Shown: in pieces, positions 36,239 through 43,307 of the stretch | How positions within the stretch are numbered: the stretch's first letter is position 1 | Layout: every line of letters begins with the position of its first letter | Assembly (NCBI GenBank): GCA_001515265.1 | Contig: LNDB01000004.1 | Location: 90,104 to 154,103, forward strand | Origin: Candidatus Dichloromethanomonas elyunquensis | Lineage (GTDB): Bacteria; Bacillota; Desulfitobacteriia; Desulfitobacteriales; Syntrophobotulaceae | Direction: 5' to 3' | DNA: 64,000 nt | Translations under genes and position numbers: made by a program | The notes under the pieces: generated by a model | The model's input: the letters and a program-made list of their open reading frames with translations, nothing else | What the model was told of the DNA's origin: nothing | The model's database searches: none

Positions 36239-37240
36239 TTACATGAACAAATAGCCAAAAGCATTAAATGTATAACCAATAAGAAGAATACCGGCAGCTA
36301 CAACTCCCGCAAATATGACCAGGAGTCTGGTCTTTACAACCTTCTTAAGCATGATCATGGAGGGGAGGGATAGCGCGGTCACGGCCATCATAAACGACAA
36401 GGCTGTTCCCAAACCCACCCCTTTGGCAACCAATGCTTCAGCAACCGGCAATGTTCCGAAGATATCTGCATACATCGGAATGCCGACTATTGTGGCTAAT
36501 AAGACCGAATACCATTTGTCCTGACCGAGCAGCAAAGAAATAACATTCTCTGGAATAAAATTATGAATAGCTGCTCCAATGCCGACACCTATAAGGATAT
36601 AGAGCCACACTCTTTTTACTATTTCTTCAGTGTGATTTTTGGCAAATCTCAGTCTTTCCCCAGTTGTCAAATGCTCCGGTTCTATTTTAAGCATTTTATT
36701 GTGAAATACAAACGATTCCACATATTTTTCCAGCTTCGCTTTACTAATTACGGTTCCGCCGGTCACTGCCAGGATCAGGCCAACCACGACATAGGCAAGA
36801 GCAATTTTCCAATTAAAAATACTTGCCAACAAAATCACGGACGCCAAATCCACCAGAGGAGAAGAGATCAGAAAGGAGAAGGTTACTCCGATGGGAAGCC
36901 CCGCGCTGGTAAAACCAATAAAGAGCGGAATCGAGGAACACGAGCAAAAAGGGGTAACTGTCCCGAGCAACGCACCAAGAATATTGGCTGAAATACCGTT
37001 AAAGCGTCCCAGTATTTTTTTTGTTCTTTCAGGCGGAAAAAAACTCTGCAGATAAGAAATCAAAAAAATCAAAACAGAAAGCAAAATACAAATTTTAATA
37101 ACGTCATAGATAAAAAAATGGAGCCCTCCGCCCAAGCGGTCCTGAATACTTAGACCGAAAACATTCTCAACCAAGAGCTTCACCAAATAAGAAAGCCATT
37201 CCATTCTAAGCAATTGATCGTTTAACCATGCAAATATCAT
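36239..37240 (-). CDS. Predicted permease, YraQ/ArsP (DUF318) family
   Basis: A 333-residue membrane protein with about eight to ten helices. TPFCSCSSIPLFIGFTSAGLPIGVTFSFLISSPLVD is the family hallmark (key part CSCSSIPLF), and GIPMYADIFGTLPVAEAL marks the second repeat. Some members (ArsP) export trivalent organoarsenicals, and its position after decayed ars genes supports an arsenic-related role, but other family roles are possible. Charged cytoplasmic loop at about 175-205. Confidence 0.8.
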   Translation of the reverse strand: MIFAWLNDQLLRMEWLSYLVKLLVENVFGLSIQDRLGGGLHFFIYDVIKICILLSVLIFLISYLQSFFPPERTKKILGRFNGISANILGALLGTVTPFCSCSSIPLFIGFTSAGLPIGVTFSFLISSPLVDLASVILLASIFNWKIALAYVVVGLILAVTGGTVISKAKLEKYVESFVFHNKMLKIEPEHLTTGERLRFAKNHTEEIVKRVWLYILIGVGIGAAIHNFIPENVISLLLGQDKWYSVLLATIVGIPMYADIFGTLPVAEALVAKGVGLGTALSFMMAVTALSLPSMIMLKKVVKTRLLVIFAGVVAAGILLIGYTFNAFGYLFM

Positions 37241-37272
37241 TTAGGTCATCTTCTTCCTATTATTAGTAAACA

Positions 37273-37374
37273 TCATTCTTTTGATTTTTTACTGATGTTA
37301 TCAAAGAAGCCGGAAATGGCATCAAGATTACTTCCGTTGATAGAATACCTTATCCAAACACCCTTCCGCCTGCA
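37273..37374 (-). pseudogene. ArsR regulator remnant (C-terminal 33 codons)
   Basis: Reading on the minus strand from 37374 gives CRRKGVWIRYSIN followed by GSNLDAISGFFDNISKK and a stop. RRKGVWIRYSIN matches the beta-wing of ArsR/SmtB repressors, and the rest matches their last helix. An in-frame stop lies directly upstream and the DNA-binding helices are missing. It sits between the broken arsC and the permease. Confidence 0.5.
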
Positions 37375-37394
37375 CTATTGCATAGTATCTTCAT

Positions 37395-37645
37395 AGGATA
37401 GGACAGGCACATAGTTCCAGTCCCCAATCTTCCCGATGTTTACAAGGAACAAACGGACAATTTACATTGCATCCCATTGTAATAACAACATCAACCGGCG
37501 GGATATCCGAGAATCACCGCTACAGCGTCTTGATTGATCTCAGGTTTTATTTCCGTATCCTCAGAATAGGCCTCAATACAATCATCTGCAATAATCTTGG
37601 CAATCGCCTCCGCCATTTGAGAGCGGCAGGAATTATGCTCCTTCT
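37395..37645 (-). pseudogene. Decayed arsC (thioredoxin-type arsenate reductase)
   Basis: Minus-strand translation gives [12 protein letters not shown], then EIKPEINQDAVAVI in one frame, and PVDVVITMGCNVNCPFVPC with KHREDWGLE in another. These are consecutive blocks of arsenate reductase, including the CxxxxxR active loop (start missing) and the second redox cysteines. The N-terminus is lost, about 15-18 codons are missing with a frameshift between the blocks, and the C-terminus is replaced. The 5-prime end overlaps the last codons of acr3, so it seems fused by deletion. Confidence 0.75.
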
Positions 37646-38550
37646 TTATAACTATGAGGTAATCCCTTTTGATTATAATATTTGCGTTTTAGAGTAAGCG
37701 CTAAGTTAACTAAGGCAATCATCACCGGGACTTCCACCAGGGGACCGATGACAGCGGTGAAAGCCGCATCTGAAGCAATACCAAAGACAGCTACTGCCAC
37801 TGCAATTGCCAGTTCAAAGTTATTGCTGGCAGCTGTAAACGCCAAAGTAACGGTTTGATCATAACGGAATCCGCCTTTGTGCGACATAAAAAAACTGACG
37901 AAAAACATCACCGCAAAGTAGATCAATAAAGGAATCGCAATTCTAACAACCCCGACCGGGTTTGTGACAATTTCTTCACCTTTGGTAATAAACATGATAA
38001 TGATTGTATAAAGCAGGGCAATGAGGGTCAAGGGTGAAATTTTAGGGATGAAAGCCTTCTCATACCATTCTTTCGTCTTAGCTCTAATCAGCCCAAATCT
38101 GGTAATAAGACCCGCAGCAAACGGAATTCCCAAATAGATCAGCACGCTCTTGGCGACTTCCTGCATGGAAACATTTACAATCTGTCCGCCCCAGGAAAGC
38201 CCCAGCCACTTGGGAATGAGGGTCACAAAAAGATAAATATAAAAGGTATACAAGAATATCTGGAATATCGAGTTGAGTGCCACCAGAGCCGCGCAATATT
38301 CATTATCCCCTTTGGCCAGTGTGTTCCAGACAATAACCATGGCAATGCAGCGGGCCAAGCCGATAACGATCAGGCCAATCGCAATGGGCCAGGAAATAGT
38401 TCCCGAACTAAACTTCCCCAACGATACAGCCAGGTTTGGGAACAAATAACCTCCTAACACGCCAATAGCCATAGCAGTAAAAATCCAGAGCGTTAAAAAC
38501 CTGTCTAAAAAAGACAACCTTGCTTGATCTGCCTTCTCCATATCTAACAA
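37633..38550 (-). CDS. acr3: Arsenite efflux pump Acr3 with an internal deletion
   Basis: Acr3 expels arsenite. The N-terminus ([29 protein letters not shown]) and the core [34 protein letters not shown] (key part [12 protein letters not shown], with the essential Cys) are clear, as is [16 protein letters not shown] near the end. Normal proteins have about 350-360 residues; this has 305. The block from about PPLAKVRYEEL to the helix before GLARC is missing: PIAIGLI joins directly to VIGLARC, in frame, losing about 60 residues and roughly two helices. It is therefore doubtful that the pump works. Downstream of arsC on the same strand. Confidence 0.8.
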   Translation of the reverse strand: MLDMEKADQARLSFLDRFLTLWIFTAMAIGVLGGYLFPNLAVSLGKFSSGTISWPIAIGLIVIGLARCIAMVIVWNTLAKGDNEYCAALVALNSIFQIFLYTFYIYLFVTLIPKWLGLSWGGQIVNVSMQEVAKSVLIYLGIPFAAGLITRFGLIRAKTKEWYEKAFIPKISPLTLIALLYTIIIMFITKGEEIVTNPVGVVRIAIPLLIYFAVMFFVSFFMSHKGGFRYDQTVTLAFTAASNNFELAIAVAVAVFGIASDAAFTAVIGPLVEVPVMIALVNLALTLKRKYYNQKGLPHSYKEGA

Positions 38551-38624
38551 CCTCCAAATAAACTAATATTAGTCACAATCTCTGTTTTGTTTTGGTTTCA
38601 TCTTTTTTTATTGAAAAAAATCCA

Positions 38625-39050
38625 TTAATCTTTATACGCCGCAATTAATGATTCAACTTTGGCCTTAATTTCATCTCTTACTTTTCTGGTTTTATCAAGC
38701 CTCTCCTCGTATGTCCCTTCGAATCCGGAAGGATCTTCAAGATTCCAATCCAAGACATAATGAATCATCGGAAAAATCGGGCACTTCTGGCCGTTGATTT
38801 GATCACACACTTTAACAAGTAAAGAGTATGTTCTGCCCTCTTTGAAAAAGTTAAACACAGAGTCGGTGGAATTATGGCGGATGTCATATCCAATCTCTTC
38901 CATCACTTTAATCGCCATTGGATTTAAGCGGCCAGGTTCAATTCCTGCACTTTCCGCATAGAAATCGCCGTTACCAAGCCTATTTAAGAAAGCTTCTGCC
39001 ATTTGGCTTCTGGCTGAATTATGAACACATACAAACAGTACTTTTATCAT
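38625..39050 (-). CDS. arsC: Arsenate reductase, low-molecular-weight phosphatase fold
   Basis: Residues VLFVCVHNSARSQMAEAFL contain the C-x5-R phosphate loop. The rest (ESAGIEPGRLNPMAIKVMEEIGYDI, then VLDWNLEDPSGFEGTYEERL) matches ArsC/LMWP proteins of about 140 residues. The second redox region reads KVCDQINGQKCPIFP, so a thiol-relay mechanism is possible. Start at 39050 has AAAGGGAAG upstream. It is the first gene of the arsC-acr3 unit; a 12-base palindrome lies upstream. Confidence 0.85.
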   Translation of the reverse strand: MIKVLFVCVHNSARSQMAEAFLNRLGNGDFYAESAGIEPGRLNPMAIKVMEEIGYDIRHNSTDSVFNFFKEGRTYSLLVKVCDQINGQKCPIFPMIHYVLDWNLEDPSGFEGTYEERLDKTRKVRDEIKAKVESLIAAYKD

Positions 39051-39105
39051 AATCAACTTCCCTTTCTTCATTTGGACAATTACTATCCTTAGGTCATTTT
39101 TGTAT

Positions 39106-39117
39106 TCGCTTAAGCGA
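39106..39117. promoter_or_regulatory. Palindromic operator candidate upstream of arsC
   Basis: TCGCTTAAGCGA is a perfect 12-base palindrome, 56 bases before the arsC start. On the minus strand a TATAAT lies directly next to it, so a repressor bound here would block the promoter. ArsR-type repressors use such sites; the only intact ArsR gene in the window is at 48630. Confidence 0.4.
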
Positions 39118-39175
39118 TTATATGTATAATAACGTAAATTTTTTTATTTGTAAACCATTTTTTCATTTAAAAAAT

Positions 39176-39211
39176 CAGCCGACCAGGTAGAAAATATACC
39201 TTGGCCGGCTG
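39176..39211 (-). terminator. Terminator after the double-cubane activator gene; repeat copy 1
   Basis: CAGCCG and CCAGGTA (39176-39189) pair with TACCTTGG and CGGCTG (39197-39211); on the minus strand it is followed by ATTTTTT. A 35-base stretch of it is nearly identical (29 of 35 bases) to the hairpin at 49218-49252. Confidence 0.75.
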
Positions 39212-39299
39212 GCGTTTAGATCTATTTAATTTCAAAAAGACGCCCGGGCAATCCCGGCGGGGGTTAAAATAATAAACGGACTTTACTTAGAATATCTGC

Positions 39300-40043
39300 T
39301 CATTTCATTTTGGCAGATAACGCAGCACCATAGGCTGCGGTTAACTCCGGTTCCGGCGGCACCACTACCTTTGACGACAATTGTTTTTCCAATTGATGAA
39401 TAAGGGGGCGGTAGTAAGCTCCTCCTCCTGTGAAAATTACAGCATCCGGCTGTCCCTGGGTTTCAATGAAACATGCCAGCCTGGTCGCCGTACTTTTAAA
39501 TAGTCCGGCCAATACGGATAACTTCGGAGTGCCCTTAGCCAAGAGGGTAATGACCTCAGATTCGGCAAAAACTGTACACATAGAGTTAATGGTCACGGGC
39601 TCAGCTTCTAAGGCCAGATTAATGTCTGACGGGGCGAGATCAAGCCCTTTAAGGATCACATCTAAAAAACGTCCGGTGCCTGCTGCACATTTGTCGTTCA
39701 TTACAAAACTAACAACCTTACCCTGACTATTCTTCTTGATAACTTTGGCGTCCTGACCACCCAAATCCAAAATATAAGAAATCTCGGGATAAAAGTAATG
39801 GCACCCCTTAGCTTGACAAGTGATCTCAGTAATAATACGGCTCTCCGGAAAACTAACCCGACCATAACCCGTAACTACTATCTCCTGAGGTTCGTATTCA
39901 CGATGAACCTGTTCAAGTAGTTCGCGTCCGGTAGAAACGGGATCGAATCGGGTTGGAACTGTTTTTTTAAAGACTGGTTTATCATCTTCTAAGATCACAA
40001 GTTTGGAGTTAACTGATCCGATATCCAGACCAGCTGCGATCAT
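39300..40043 (-). CDS. ATP-dependent activator of the double-cubane protein (BadF/HgdC family)
   Basis: An ASKHA-fold ATPase of 247 residues: LDIGSVNSKLVIL (phosphate 1), LDLGGQDAKVI (phosphate 2) and FTGGGAYYRPLI (adenosine). Cys119 in NDKCAAGTGRFLD and Cys156 in SMCTVFAESEV, one from each subunit of a dimer, hold the shared [4Fe-4S] cluster. The family (HgdC, DCCP-R) couples ATP hydrolysis to injection of a very low-potential electron into a partner. It starts inside the last codons of the partner gene (four-base overlap), so the pair is co-translated. Confidence 0.88.
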   Translation of the reverse strand: MIAAGLDIGSVNSKLVILEDDKPVFKKTVPTRFDPVSTGRELLEQVHREYEPQEIVVTGYGRVSFPESRIITEITCQAKGCHYFYPEISYILDLGGQDAKVIKKNSQGKVVSFVMNDKCAAGTGRFLDVILKGLDLAPSDINLALEAEPVTINSMCTVFAESEVITLLAKGTPKLSVLAGLFKSTATRLACFIETQGQPDAVIFTGGGAYYRPLIHQLEKQLSSKVVVPPEPELTAAYGAALSAKMK

Positions 40044-41305
40044 TTCAGCATTTCCAGAAATGCATCGATCCGAGTCTTCAACTGGCCCTGGTCTTCTTCG
40101 GAAAAGTCACTCTCTAATTTAAGATGGGGAATATTTTGCTGATCCAGCTCTTTTCCCACGGTATAGCTTTCCACACTGTATGGCTGGCAGAATTGCAAAG
40201 TAAAGTCAATAACCCCATCGGCGTGCAGATCATTCGCCATTGTCACGATGTCCTCAAGGCGCCCGGTATTGGGGGTAAAACAAGCACAGTTAACATTAAG
40301 GGGCCGTTTAGCAATATTACTTAGCATCTGATCCGCTGCTTCAGCGGGTTCTGTTAAGTCCTTATAATAGCGTTCACCGGTACAAGTTTCTTCTCCAACG
40401 ACAACCCCTCCCGCCCGTTCAATTAGAGCATGAATCTTCCAGGCCGGAATGGGTTGCGGAGTTCCCGTAATGAGAATGCGCGGGGCATTCTCTGCTGCTA
40501 TCCCTTCTTTCCGCTCAATTCTTTCTTCCAACTCATCACAAAGACTATTTACCTGACCGGCAAAGCGTTCCGGGTCATCGAAGAAGGCTAATTGGTTAAT
40601 CAATAATACATCCAGACCATGAATCGGAGCTGGTGAAGCTTTTCTTAAAGCGGCTAAGCGTTTTAGGGCTGCTCGCTTATTGTTAATTTTTCTTATCCCT
40701 TCCGCGAGATTATCCCCGGTCAATTTAACCTTTGTTTCCTGTTCAATGAAAGCCGCGAACTCCTTCACTTCGTGTTCCCAGAAAGCTGTATCGGCAAGTT
40801 TTTTCTTCTGAGGCAGCTCCATCACGTATGTGGGAATATAGTCATTCAGGAGTTCCCAGGCCTTCTTTTTCCCATCACAGGTTGTTTCTCCAATAACCCA
40901 GTCTGAAACCTGAAAATATGGACAGATTCTTTCCAGCTTAAAGCCCATAGTTGATTTGACTAATGGGCACATGTTACGGGGGAGTACTTTTTCTCCGGCT
41001 GGTACAGTATATTGCGCTCCGGCACATAAACCAATGCAGGCACTACCAGCAGCCGCGATAATTTCCTCAGGTACATAGACACAGAAAGTTGAAAATACTT
41101 TGTGTCCTTTTTCTTTTAGTGCAACAAGTTCTTTTACCCGGATCCCATGAATGTCTCCAACAATCATATCGAAATAGCCCATTGCCTTCGGTCGGTTAGG
41201 ACGATCTAAAAACAGGCTTGTAAAAACACCAGGCAACCCGGATAGAAAATCATCATGTTTTTCCAAATCCATATTCAGAGATGCCCATAACTCTCTGTTT
41301 TCCAT
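40040..41305 (-). CDS. Double-cubane cluster protein (2-hydroxyacyl-CoA dehydratase D superfamily)
   Basis: A 421-residue single-subunit member of the HgdB/FldB superfamily. Cysteines at about 75, 90, 94, 113, 128, 143 in the N-terminal half and 308, 340, 342, 373 in the C-terminal half give the two-lobe pattern; CAGAQYTVPAGEKVLPRNMCP and GEETCTGERYY are the most conserved stretches. A single large subunit followed by its ATPase matches the DCCP/DCCP-R pair of Carboxydothermus, whose [8Fe-9S] cluster reduces small molecules such as acetylene and azide, rather than heterodimeric dehydratases. The natural substrate is unknown. First large gene after the DsrE gene. Confidence 0.82.
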   Translation of the reverse strand: MENRELWASLNMDLEKHDDFLSGLPGVFTSLFLDRPNRPKAMGYFDMIVGDIHGIRVKELVALKEKGHKVFSTFCVYVPEEIIAAAGSACIGLCAGAQYTVPAGEKVLPRNMCPLVKSTMGFKLERICPYFQVSDWVIGETTCDGKKKAWELLNDYIPTYVMELPQKKKLADTAFWEHEVKEFAAFIEQETKVKLTGDNLAEGIRKINNKRAALKRLAALRKASPAPIHGLDVLLINQLAFFDDPERFAGQVNSLCDELEERIERKEGIAAENAPRILITGTPQPIPAWKIHALIERAGGVVVGEETCTGERYYKDLTEPAEAADQMLSNIAKRPLNVNCACFTPNTGRLEDIVTMANDLHADGVIDFTLQFCQPYSVESYTVGKELDQQNIPHLKLESDFSEEDQGQLKTRIDAFLEMLK

Positions 41306-41341
41306 TCTTGCTCCTCCTCAAAATATTGCCAATTTAACCGT

Positions 41342-41680
41342 CTAAATATGTATGACCTTATCACTTTCATGCATAGCAGCAATAATGTCAGGCATACCGG
41401 AAATTTGACCGACCTCTAATTGATCTTTGATTCCGTAATAGTCCAAACATGTCACACAGGCTAGCAACTGTACGCCATACTCAGTTTCTAAGATTTTCAG
41501 AGCATCAACAGCAGAAAATTCCGGAAGCAGGAGTTTAACTCCCCGCTCGGCAAAGAGGATGTAGGAAGGCTTCTCTTCGGCCTCCAATAACTTTATGAAG
41601 AAACTATGCATTAGTCGCTGCCCTAACTCAGGATCTTGATTCCCGATTTTGTCCGAAGAAATAAAATAAGCAAATGACAT
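41342..41680 (-). CDS. DsrE/YedF-like small protein
   Basis: About 112 residues with a DsrE-like fold: YILFAERGVKLLLPEFSAVDALKILE and a central LLACVTCLDYYGI, followed by VGQISGMPDIIAAMHESDKVIHI. The CVTCLDYYG and VGxIS motifs resemble the C-terminal domain of YedF, linked to selenium or sulfur transfer. The two cysteines could carry persulfide. ATG at 41680 has GGAGG six bases upstream. It is 37 bases ahead of the double-cubane gene and probably its partner, for sulfur supply or as an accessory. Confidence 0.7.
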   Translation of the reverse strand: MSFAYFISSDKIGNQDPELGQRLMHSFFIKLLEAEEKPSYILFAERGVKLLLPEFSAVDALKILETEYGVQLLACVTCLDYYGIKDQLEVGQISGMPDIIAAMHESDKVIHI

Positions 41681-41813
41681 AATCAACCTCCTCTCTTAAA
41701 AGAATTAGCAACGAATTCCTTAATAAACAAAAATAAAAGTATTTACTATTAAAGTATAACAAGAGTGATGTACGATGATAAATACATATAATCGTTAAAA
41801 GAGATTGCAACCA

Positions 41814-41831
41814 ATCGATATTATCGATAAT
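41814..41831. promoter_or_regulatory. Palindromic site between the double-cubane operon and its LysR regulator
   Basis: The 12-base perfect palindrome ATTATCGATAAT (41820-41831) overlaps a second ATCGAT at 41814-41819, so ATCGAT occurs twice with a three-base gap. It lies about 70 bases before the LysR start and 135 before the DsrE start, a usual place for a LysR binding site. Confidence 0.4.
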
Positions 41832-41900
41832 ATTGTAATAACAACCTGAGTGCCATAGAAGGATTATATTACGATGTTCATCCGAGGAGGGGTTTGTAAA

Positions 41901-42818
41901 ATGTTGTTGCACCAGCTGGAGGTATTTACCCGAGTCGCAGAACGGACTAGCTTTTCCAAAGCTGCCGATAGTCTGTTTTTGAGCCAGTCAACTGTAAGCT
42001 CCCACATTAGCAATTTAGAAAAACACTTAGGTCAAAGGCTTTTTGATCGGTTAGGAAAGGAAGTGATTTTAACACCCTTCGGTCAGAAACTTTATCCATG
42101 GGCCAGAGAAATTCTTTTACTGAAAGATAGAGCCTTGTGGGAAATGAAAGATTGGACAGGTAAAATAGACGGTCACTTGAGTATTGCCGCCAGCACAGTA
42201 CCTGCCCAGTATGCAATTCCTTTTTTCATCTCCAATTTCCGGGAGAAATATAAGGGAATCAAATTCATGCTTGAGCAAAGCGGTTCGGAGAAAGTGGCTG
42301 AAAAACTGATCAAAGGTGAAGCTGAAATAGGAATATTAGGGAAACAGTACAACCAAGAACAGCTAACCTATATACCCTTTGCTGAAGAAAAATTCGTATT
42401 AATAACACCCGCCAGCCTCCATTTGAGACACAAGCCCTCATTATCCGATTTAGTCGGTTATCCTTTTTTATTTCGCAAATCCGATTCCGGAACCCAGGCC
42501 ATTCTGGAACAGATGTTATCTATCTCAGGCGTTACACTATCGGAATTGGAAGTCATCGGATACTTTGACAGTTTGGAATCTCTGAAGGAGAGTGTAAAAG
42601 AAGGAATCGGCATTTCCATAATTTCTGCAATTGCAGCAGTCGATAGTATTAAAAATAAAATGGTTAACGCGTATGAGTTGGACGAACTACCCGAGAAAAG
42701 GATGTTCTATTTTGCCCACCACAAAAAGAGGACTATATCCCCTCTTGCAGAAACTTTTATAGATTTCAGTCTTGCATTGTCGAGCAAATTCTCGGAAAGA
42801 TATCGGATGAATTTCTAG
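41901..42818 (+). CDS. LysR-family transcriptional regulator
   Basis: A 305-residue LTTR. The helix-turn-helix is clear: LEVFTRVAERTSFSKAADSLFLSQSTVSSHISNLEKHLGQRLFDR (key part SKAADSLFLSQSTVSSHI). The effector domain shows LSIAASTVPAQYAIP and GEAEIGILG, like CysB/CysL-type regulators of this group. Start at 41901 has GAGGAGGGG upstream. It is transcribed away from the DsrE/double-cubane unit and is the likely activator of it. The 3-prime end overlaps the convergent cheX by four bases. Confidence 0.9.
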   Translation: MLLHQLEVFTRVAERTSFSKAADSLFLSQSTVSSHISNLEKHLGQRLFDRLGKEVILTPFGQKLYPWAREILLLKDRALWEMKDWTGKIDGHLSIAASTVPAQYAIPFFISNFREKYKGIKFMLEQSGSEKVAEKLIKGEAEIGILGKQYNQEQLTYIPFAEEKFVLITPASLHLRHKPSLSDLVGYPFLFRKSDSGTQAILEQMLSISGVTLSELEVIGYFDSLESLKESVKEGIGISIISAIAAVDSIKNKMVNAYELDELPEKRMFYFAHHKKRTISPLAETFIDFSLALSSKFSERYRMNF

Positions 42819-43294
42819 TCTTGTTTTATTGCAATATCAAAAACGATATTTCCTATATCGACAACAGAAATTTTGCTGCAAAATTGGGGAATAAGACTGC
42901 TGATTTGATAATCTTCTCCTGTAATAATAGAGGGAGGGGTTATGTCCAAGACAATTTCTTCTGAAGATAAATTTGTGCAGACACCGCCCATTACCATGTT
43001 TGCAAATTCGCCGATAGCACTTTTAACCAGATCATCAACTTCAGATATTTCCATTCCGCCGGCTAGGGTGGAAGTAAGAACCATAGCCGTGTTTTTTCCC
43101 ATGATAAAATTAGCCTGCCCCTTAAAATCTCCTACGAATCCTATATTCACGCAAATTTTATAGCCGGGACTTTCCTGACTGTGTTGAATGTTTTTTTCCA
43201 GCTTTATTTTCTTATCGCCAACAATGGATGCGATGACTGATACAAATGAATCCAAAAACGAATTAATATATTCATCTTTCCAAGTATTTTTCAT
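42815..43294 (-). CDS. cheX: Chemotaxis phosphatase CheX
   Basis: A 159-residue protein of the CheC/CheX/FliY phosphatase family. The single active helix SAIGEFANMVMGGVCTNL contains the E-x2-N signature (Glu and Asn) that hydrolyses phospho-CheY. N-terminal MKNTWKDEYINSFLDSFVSVI is the dimer helix. It follows the kinase gene by 13 bases and, with cheY, forms a complete phosphorylation and dephosphorylation set. Confidence 0.85.
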   Translation of the reverse strand: MKNTWKDEYINSFLDSFVSVIASIVGDKKIKLEKNIQHSQESPGYKICVNIGFVGDFKGQANFIMGKNTAMVLTSTLAGGMEISEVDDLVKSAIGEFANMVMGGVCTNLSSEEIVLDITPPSIITGEDYQISSLIPQFCSKISVVDIGNIVFDIAIKQD

Positions 43295-43307
43295 GCTAAA
43301 CCTCTTC

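Noticed and set aside
38625..39050. Possibility that arsC is simply a protein-tyrosine phosphatase
   Set aside because: The fold is shared, but its position before acr3 and the CDQINGQKCP segment favour arsenate reduction; the alternative is not excluded.
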